A DNA stretch of 64,000 nucleotides, from the NCBI RefSeq assembly GCF_900142785.1, contig NZ_FRCD01000002.1, positions 62,001 through 126,000 of the forward strand. Reading direction: 5' to 3'. The translations under genes were made by a program, and so were the position numbers. Below are positions 59,974 to 64,000 of the stretch, piece by piece. Source of the DNA: Chryseobacterium carnipullorum. Lineage in GTDB: Bacteria; Bacteroidota; Bacteroidia; Flavobacteriales; Weeksellaceae. The notes beneath the pieces are model-generated. The model was not told the DNA's origin. It saw only the letters and a program-made list of their open reading frames with translations, and searched no databases. How positions within the stretch are numbered: position 1 is the stretch's first letter; each line of letters begins with the position of its first letter.

Positions 59974-60951
59974 TTATAAAAATTTTTTCTCATAGAGATG
60001 CCACGACGCAATTCCTACTCCTATCACCACAAACATGCATACAACACTCATCAAAAAAGGATTGTAGTTGGCAAATAATCCCAGCGTTGCAAATACTCTG
60101 ATAATAGGGAAGTGGAAGATATAAATACCATAGGTGAAATCTCCGTATTTCCCAAAATTATTCAGGAATTTCAGTGAATAGGCGATATATAAAACAATAA
60201 TACTGATCATGATAGGCGAGAACAATTTGATATGAAGTATAAGATCGATCCAAACCGTAATGATCGCTATGATGAAAAGAACATTTTTATGTTTGATAAA
60301 TTGGTCAAAATAAAAATAGCCAAGCATTCCTCCAATAAAATAACATAAGGAGCCAGGCAGTTGTTTGGAAATGGAAATTTTTCCGGCCATTTCAAAATAA
60401 TTAAGAAATACCAGAGAAAGAAAGTACAGAATGATCAGGCTGATATTTCTGTATTTATTGTTTTTTCCAAATAATAAAAAAATGAGTGGGACAGCAAAAT
60501 AAAAGCACATTTCAATCTTAAGTGTCCATAGAGCACCATTGACCGCTTCATTACCAAATACTCCGGGTAGGGAAGGGGCCATGAAATTCATGAAGGCAGA
60601 GTTCCACAAAAAATATTTATAAACCTGTGTATTACCAAAGTAATCAGAAAAAGAAAGCGTGCTTACTGTGCTGAGGAATACAGTGCACAGAAAAACGACA
60701 AGTAAATAGGCAGGAACAATTCTGTTGATTCTTTTCTTGATATAACTTTTCAGGCTTGAAGACCTTTCATAGCTCCTTGCGATAAGAAATCCGCTGACAA
60801 TAAAAAACGAAAAAACGGCAACTTCTACGGGGCTATTGGTTAAAAATTCTAGCTGGCTTGAGTCACTTAAAGCTCCCAGGTGTCCTACAAAGACAATGAA
60901 AGCCAGAAGAACACGGATGAAGTCAAAATTATTTTTCGTTATATCCTGCAT
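59974..60951 (-). CDS. Acyltransferase 3 family membrane protein
   Basis: 325 residues from the ATG at 60951. The frame reaches 60969, but a -7 box overlaps that codon. About ten membrane helices are visible. The family motif NFDFIRVLLAFIVFVGHLGAL carries the Arg and His needed for acyl transfer, and RSYERSSSLKSYIKKRINRI is the usual second loop. These OafA-like proteins add acetyl or succinyl groups to surface sugars. It heads the operon with the GT2 gene. Confidence 0.9.
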   Translation of the reverse strand: MQDITKNNFDFIRVLLAFIVFVGHLGALSDSSQLEFLTNSPVEVAVFSFFIVSGFLIARSYERSSSLKSYIKKRINRIVPAYLLVVFLCTVFLSTVSTLSFSDYFGNTQVYKYFLWNSAFMNFMAPSLPGVFGNEAVNGALWTLKIEMCFYFAVPLIFLLFGKNNKYRNISLIILYFLSLVFLNYFEMAGKISISKQLPGSLCYFIGGMLGYFYFDQFIKHKNVLFIIAIITVWIDLILHIKLFSPIMISIIVLYIAYSLKFLNNFGKYGDFTYGIYIFHFPIIRVFATLGLFANYNPFLMSVVCMFVVIGVGIASWHLYEKKFL

Positions 60952-60966
60952 TTTGTTTTCTTTCTG

Positions 60967-60974
60967 CAAAAATA
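60967..60974 (-). promoter_or_regulatory. -7 box TATTTTTG of the acyltransferase operon
   Basis: Minus-strand TATTTTTG covers the upstream ATG at 60969 and points to the ATG at 60951, 16 bases downstream. Confidence 0.55.
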
Positions 60975-61148
60975 GTTTTTTTAATAAAATAGAGAGAGAA
61001 CCTTACATTCAATATTTGTTAAATAACGGCTATTATGAGGATTAATGTTCTAAAATTTTCAGAAATAAGGATTATAAAAATAATTTTTCACAAAAAATGG
61101 TGTTATAAATCAAAAAAATTATAATTTTAGCCCTTGAAAATTTTATAT

Positions 61149-61625
61149 ATGAAGAAATTAGCATTACTATTTGCAGGTTTATCATTATTTGTAGCTACAG
61201 GATGTAATGATGATGGCGACAATACGATGGAATATCCTCTGGTTGGAGTTTGGCAACCGCTGAAAGAAGTAGTGACCACCGTAGAAGTAGGAGAAGAACC
61301 TGTTTCGGATCTTATTACATACACAGATTGTGAAAAAGAATCAAGATGGAGATTCAATACTGAAGCAAGTGGGAAAAGAACCAGAAATGGAGACATCGGC
61401 ACAACAACACCTCAGTGTACCATTATTTCAGATCAGAACTTTACGTACACGTACGATAGGAGTGCAAAAACAGTAGTCATAAAATATCAGGGGATCGTAG
61501 AACCATCTAATGGGAAAATAGTTACCCTTAATGATACCACTTTGAACCTGTCAATAAGAGAGGAAACTCAGGATCCGACAGTATATAAAACAAGAACGTA
61601 TACAATGAGAAGAATTCCTCAATAA
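61149..61625 (+). CDS. Small lipoprotein, lipocalin-like
   Basis: 158 residues from the ATG at 61149; a TTG-initiated extension to 61134 adds five residues before the signal peptide. The lipobox VATGC gives a lipid-attached Cys near residue 19. The mature part starts acidic (NDDGDNT), then LVGVWQPLKEVVT and beta strands such as FTYTYDRSAKTVVIKYQG, as in lipocalin-like lipoproteins of Bacteroidetes. A near -7 box TAATTTTA lies shortly upstream. The function is unknown. A clear terminator follows. Confidence 0.85.
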   Translation: MKKLALLFAGLSLFVATGCNDDGDNTMEYPLVGVWQPLKEVVTTVEVGEEPVSDLITYTDCEKESRWRFNTEASGKRTRNGDIGTTTPQCTIISDQNFTYTYDRSAKTVVIKYQGIVEPSNGKIVTLNDTTLNLSIREETQDPTVYKTRTYTMRRIPQ

Positions 61626-61651
61626 ACATACATTTCATAGACTTAGCATAG

Positions 61652-61671
61652 ATCTCATCTTAGGATGAGAT
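61652..61671 (+). terminator. Terminator of the small lipoprotein
   Basis: An 8-bp perfect stem ATCTCATC/GATGAGAT with a 4-base loop leads into seven T residues on the plus strand, 27 bases after the stop. Confidence 0.9.
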
Positions 61672-61734
61672 TTTTTTGTTGAAGCGAATTCCTGAATTAA
61701 TTAAAATTAAAATTTCCATTTCTTTTAAAATCAT

Positions 61735-61742
61735 TATTTTTG
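61735..61742 (+). promoter_or_regulatory. -7 box TATTTTTG of leuS
   Basis: Plus-strand TATTTTTG lies 77 bases before the leuS GTG. The leader between them contains the TCTAA-type repeats. Confidence 0.55.
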
Positions 61743-61777
61743 TGAATCTTGATTTGGAATTAATGGTCAAAATTAAC

Positions 61778-61810
61778 TCTAATATCTAAAGTCTAACATC
61801 TAACATCTAT
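61778..61810. repeat. TCTAACATCTAA repeats in the leuS leader
   Basis: TCTAATATCTAA (61778-61789), TCTAACATCTAA (61792-61803) and the partial CATCTAT follow one another directly before the leuS start region. The 12-mer is identical to two copies between accB and accC. Confidence 0.8.
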
Positions 61811-61818
61811 TATAAAAA

Positions 61819-64000
61819 GTGTTTTACGATCATCAGCAGATAGAAAAAAAGTGGCAGAAGTACTGGGAAGAAAACCAGACCTACAAAACCTCCAATAATA
61901 CGGACAAACCAAAATTTTATGTTCTCGATATGTTTCCGTATCCATCCGGAGCAGGGCTTCACGTGGGGCACCCGCTGGGATATATTGCATCAGATATTTA
62001 TGCGAGATATAAAAGACACCAGGGGTTTAATGTCCTTCACCCGGTAGGTTATGACAGCTTCGGGCTTCCTGCTGAACAATATGCGATCCAGACAGGACAG
62101 CATCCGGCGATCACTACGGAAGAGAATATCAACAGATATGAAGAGCAGCTAAAGAAAATCGGTTTTTCATTCGACTGGAGCAGAGAACTGAGAACTTCAG
62201 ATGCATCATATTATAAATGGACACAGTGGATCTTTATCGAGCTGTATCATTCATGGTATAATAAAGATACCAATAAGGCAGAATCCATCGATACCCTGAT
62301 TCAGCATTTTGCAGAAAAAGGAACGGAAGGATTAAATGCCAATCAAAACGACGAACTCAACTTCACGGCAGAAGAATGGAAAGATTCTTCAGACCTTGAT
62401 AAAGAAGATATCCTTTTAAACTACCGTCTGGCGTTTAGAGCAGAGACCACTGTAAACTGGTGTCCGGCTTTGGGAACAGTATTGGCGAATGATGAGGTGA
62501 AAGACGGAAAATCCGAAAGAGGAGGATTTCCTGTATTCCAAAAGAAAATGATGCAGTGGAGCATGAGAATATCTGCCTACTCTGAAAGATTATTACAAGG
62601 ACTTCAGACACTGGATTGGCCACAACCACTTAAAGATGCTCAGGAATACTGGATTGGAAAATCCCAGGGAGCGCAGGTTCAGTTTCAGGTAGAAGGTCAT
62701 GAAGAGATTGTTGAGGTTTTTACAACAAGACCTGACACTATTTTTGGCGCTACATTTATGGTGTTGGCTCCTGAAAATCCTTTGGTGGATACCATTACTA
62801 CAGAAGCTCAGAAAGCAGAAGTAGATACTTATATAGAAGAAACTTCGAAAAAAACGGAAAGAGACAGGATGTCTGACGTGAAAAACGTGAGCGGTGCTTT
62901 TACGGGAAGTTATGCAATCAATCCTTTCAGCGGAGAGAAAATGCCGATCTATATTTCAGATTACGTATTAATGGGTTACGGAACAGGTGCTGTAATGGCT
63001 GTTCCTGCACACGATGAACGTGATCATAGGTTTGCAAAGAAATTTAACCTGGATATAAAAAAGGTAGTAGATACCGATGAAGATGTTCAGGAGAAATCTT
63101 TCGACTCTAAAGATTCAGTGTGTGTGAACTCTGATTTCTTAAACGGGTTGAATTATAATGAGGCCAAGTCAAAAATAATTTCTGAAATAGAAAATAAAGG
63201 AATTGGCCACGGAACAACGAACTACAGACAGCGTGATGCTATTTTCTCCAGACAGCGGTATTGGGGAGAACCGGTTCCTATCTATTATAAACAAGAAATG
63301 CCTTATACACTTCCGGTTTCTGCTTTACCGCTGGAACTTCCGGAAGTTGAAAAATATCTTCCTACTGAAGACGGTGATCCGCCATTAGGAAATGCAAAAG
63401 AATTTGCATGGGATGAAGCCAATCAGAAAGTTGTGGCTACAGATCTGATTGATAATAAAACAGTATTCCCGTTAGAATTATCTACGATGCCGGGTTGGGC
63501 GGGAAGCTCATGGTATTTCCTTAGATATATGGACCCTTCCAATGATGAGGTTTTTACAAATAAAGACTTAAGTGATTATTGGGGGCAGGTAGACTTATAC
63601 ATCGGAGGAAGCGAGCATGCCACCGGGCATTTATTGTATTCCCGTTTCTGGAATATGTTCTTAAAAGACAGAGGATATATTAAGAATAATGAACCTTTCC
63701 AGAAACTGATCAATCAGGGAATGATTTTGGGAATGAGTGCTTTTGTATATAGAATTGATGGGACAAACCAGTATGTTTCTAAAAACCTGGCTGGTGATCA
63801 TCAGACACAGAAAATCCACGTTGACGTATCTTTATTAAAAGGAACATCAGACGAACTGGATACCGAAGCTTTCAAAGCCTGGAGACCAGACTATGCCAAT
63901 GCGGAATTTATCCTGGAAGACGGAAAATACATCACAGACCGTGAAGTAGAAAAGATGTCCAAGTCTAAATACAACGTTGTAAATCCTGATGATATCTGTG
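61819..64000 (+). CDS. leuS: Leucyl-tRNA synthetase (C-terminus beyond the window)
   Basis: 727 codons are visible from a GTG start at 61819; the frame is open at the window edge. The start reads (M)[18 protein letters not shown]. The class I signature is in [17 protein letters not shown] and the second signature [12 protein letters not shown] is reached at residue 712. The editing domain with [18 protein letters not shown] is present. It charges tRNA-Leu. About 200 residues, including the anticodon-binding domain, should lie beyond the window. The GTG is chosen because no ATG lies between the repeats and the conserved N-terminus. Confidence 0.96.
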   Translation, partial: MFYDHQQIEKKWQKYWEENQTYKTSNNTDKPKFYVLDMFPYPSGAGLHVGHPLGYIASDIYARYKRHQGFNVLHPVGYDSFGLPAEQYAIQTGQHPAITTEENINRYEEQLKKIGFSFDWSRELRTSDASYYKWTQWIFIELYHSWYNKDTNKAESIDTLIQHFAEKGTEGLNANQNDELNFTAEEWKDSSDLDKEDILLNYRLAFRAETTVNWCPALGTVLANDEVKDGKSERGGFPVFQKKMMQWSMRISAYSERLLQGLQTLDWPQPLKDAQEYWIGKSQGAQVQFQVEGHEEIVEVFTTRPDTIFGATFMVLAPENPLVDTITTEAQKAEVDTYIEETSKKTERDRMSDVKNVSGAFTGSYAINPFSGEKMPIYISDYVLMGYGTGAVMAVPAHDERDHRFAKKFNLDIKKVVDTDEDVQEKSFDSKDSVCVNSDFLNGLNYNEAKSKIISEIENKGIGHGTTNYRQRDAIFSRQRYWGEPVPIYYKQEMPYTLPVSALPLELPEVEKYLPTEDGDPPLGNAKEFAWDEANQKVVATDLIDNKTVFPLELSTMPGWAGSSWYFLRYMDPSNDEVFTNKDLSDYWGQVDLYIGGSEHATGHLLYSRFWNMFLKDRGYIKNNEPFQKLINQGMILGMSAFVYRIDGTNQYVSKNLAGDHQTQKIHVDVSLLKGTSDELDTEAFKAWRPDYANAEFILEDGKYITDREVEKMSKSKYNVVNPDDIC

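Overview
The window looks like chromosomal DNA of a flavobacterium of the Chryseobacterium type (Weeksellaceae). The evidence is AT-rich sequence, many secreted proteins with type IX secretion (T9SS) sorting domains, no purine-rich ribosome sites, promoters with the Bacteroidetes -7 box TAnnTTTG, an orphan Bacteroidetes-type Hcp, and a small cysteine-rich peptide with the leader typical of Chryseobacterium bacteriocin-like peptides. I see no rRNA, tRNA, CRISPR array, insertion sequence or prophage. The genus call is inference from gene content.

Layout. Positions 1-12.7 kb hold four tandem, same-strand paralogues of a large secreted adhesin-like protein with a type B T9SS sorting domain; each has its own -7 box. 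Positions 12.9-17.2 kb are housekeeping (tsf, accA, gltX) around one unknown secreted protein. Positions 17.3-27.8 kb are surface-carbohydrate genes (seven glycosyltransferase or deacetylase genes), interrupted by a two-gene secreted operon whose second gene is a ceramidase-like hydrolase with a beta-propeller nested inside its catalytic domain. Then come rocD and a solitary hcp.

Positions 30.2-34.2 kb run pdxA, yceD, rpmF, accB, accC on the minus strand, with ribE, an NtrY-like histidine kinase and a tRNA methyltransferase as a tight operon divergent from pdxA. Next are ftsE, rpmH, nrnA, a secreted GEVED-type protein, a patatin, an alpha/beta hydrolase, exbD and dsbD. Positions 45.8-53.2 kb form a dense minus-strand block: tilS, an ECF-type sigma factor, then a thioredoxin/peroxiredoxin fusion, a YHS-domain protein, an outer-membrane barrel, a DM13 lipoprotein, DoxX, DinB, an NRDE protein and an ATP-grasp enzyme. 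This is a plausible but uncharacterised redox or metal-handling set.

Positions 53.3-55.0 kb hold an OmpA lipoprotein and two short genes: a 51-codon minus-strand gene with its own promoter and terminator, and a 50-residue bacteriocin-like peptide whose leader can form competing hairpins. Positions 55.0-58.6 kb are an O-methyltransferase, an NlpC/P60 peptidase, a DUF1648 protein, a cupin and waaA. The rest is an unknown gene, a glycosyltransferase, an acyltransferase, a lipoprotein and the start of leuS, cut by the window edge.

Useful regularities. TAnnTTTG boxes sit a short way upstream of about 25 genes and move several start codons downstream of the longest reading frame. Short TCTAACATCTAA-type repeats recur in several gene gaps. 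The strongest leads are the adhesin array, the nested-propeller hydrolase, the two small genes at 54.2-54.9 kb and the sigma/redox block.
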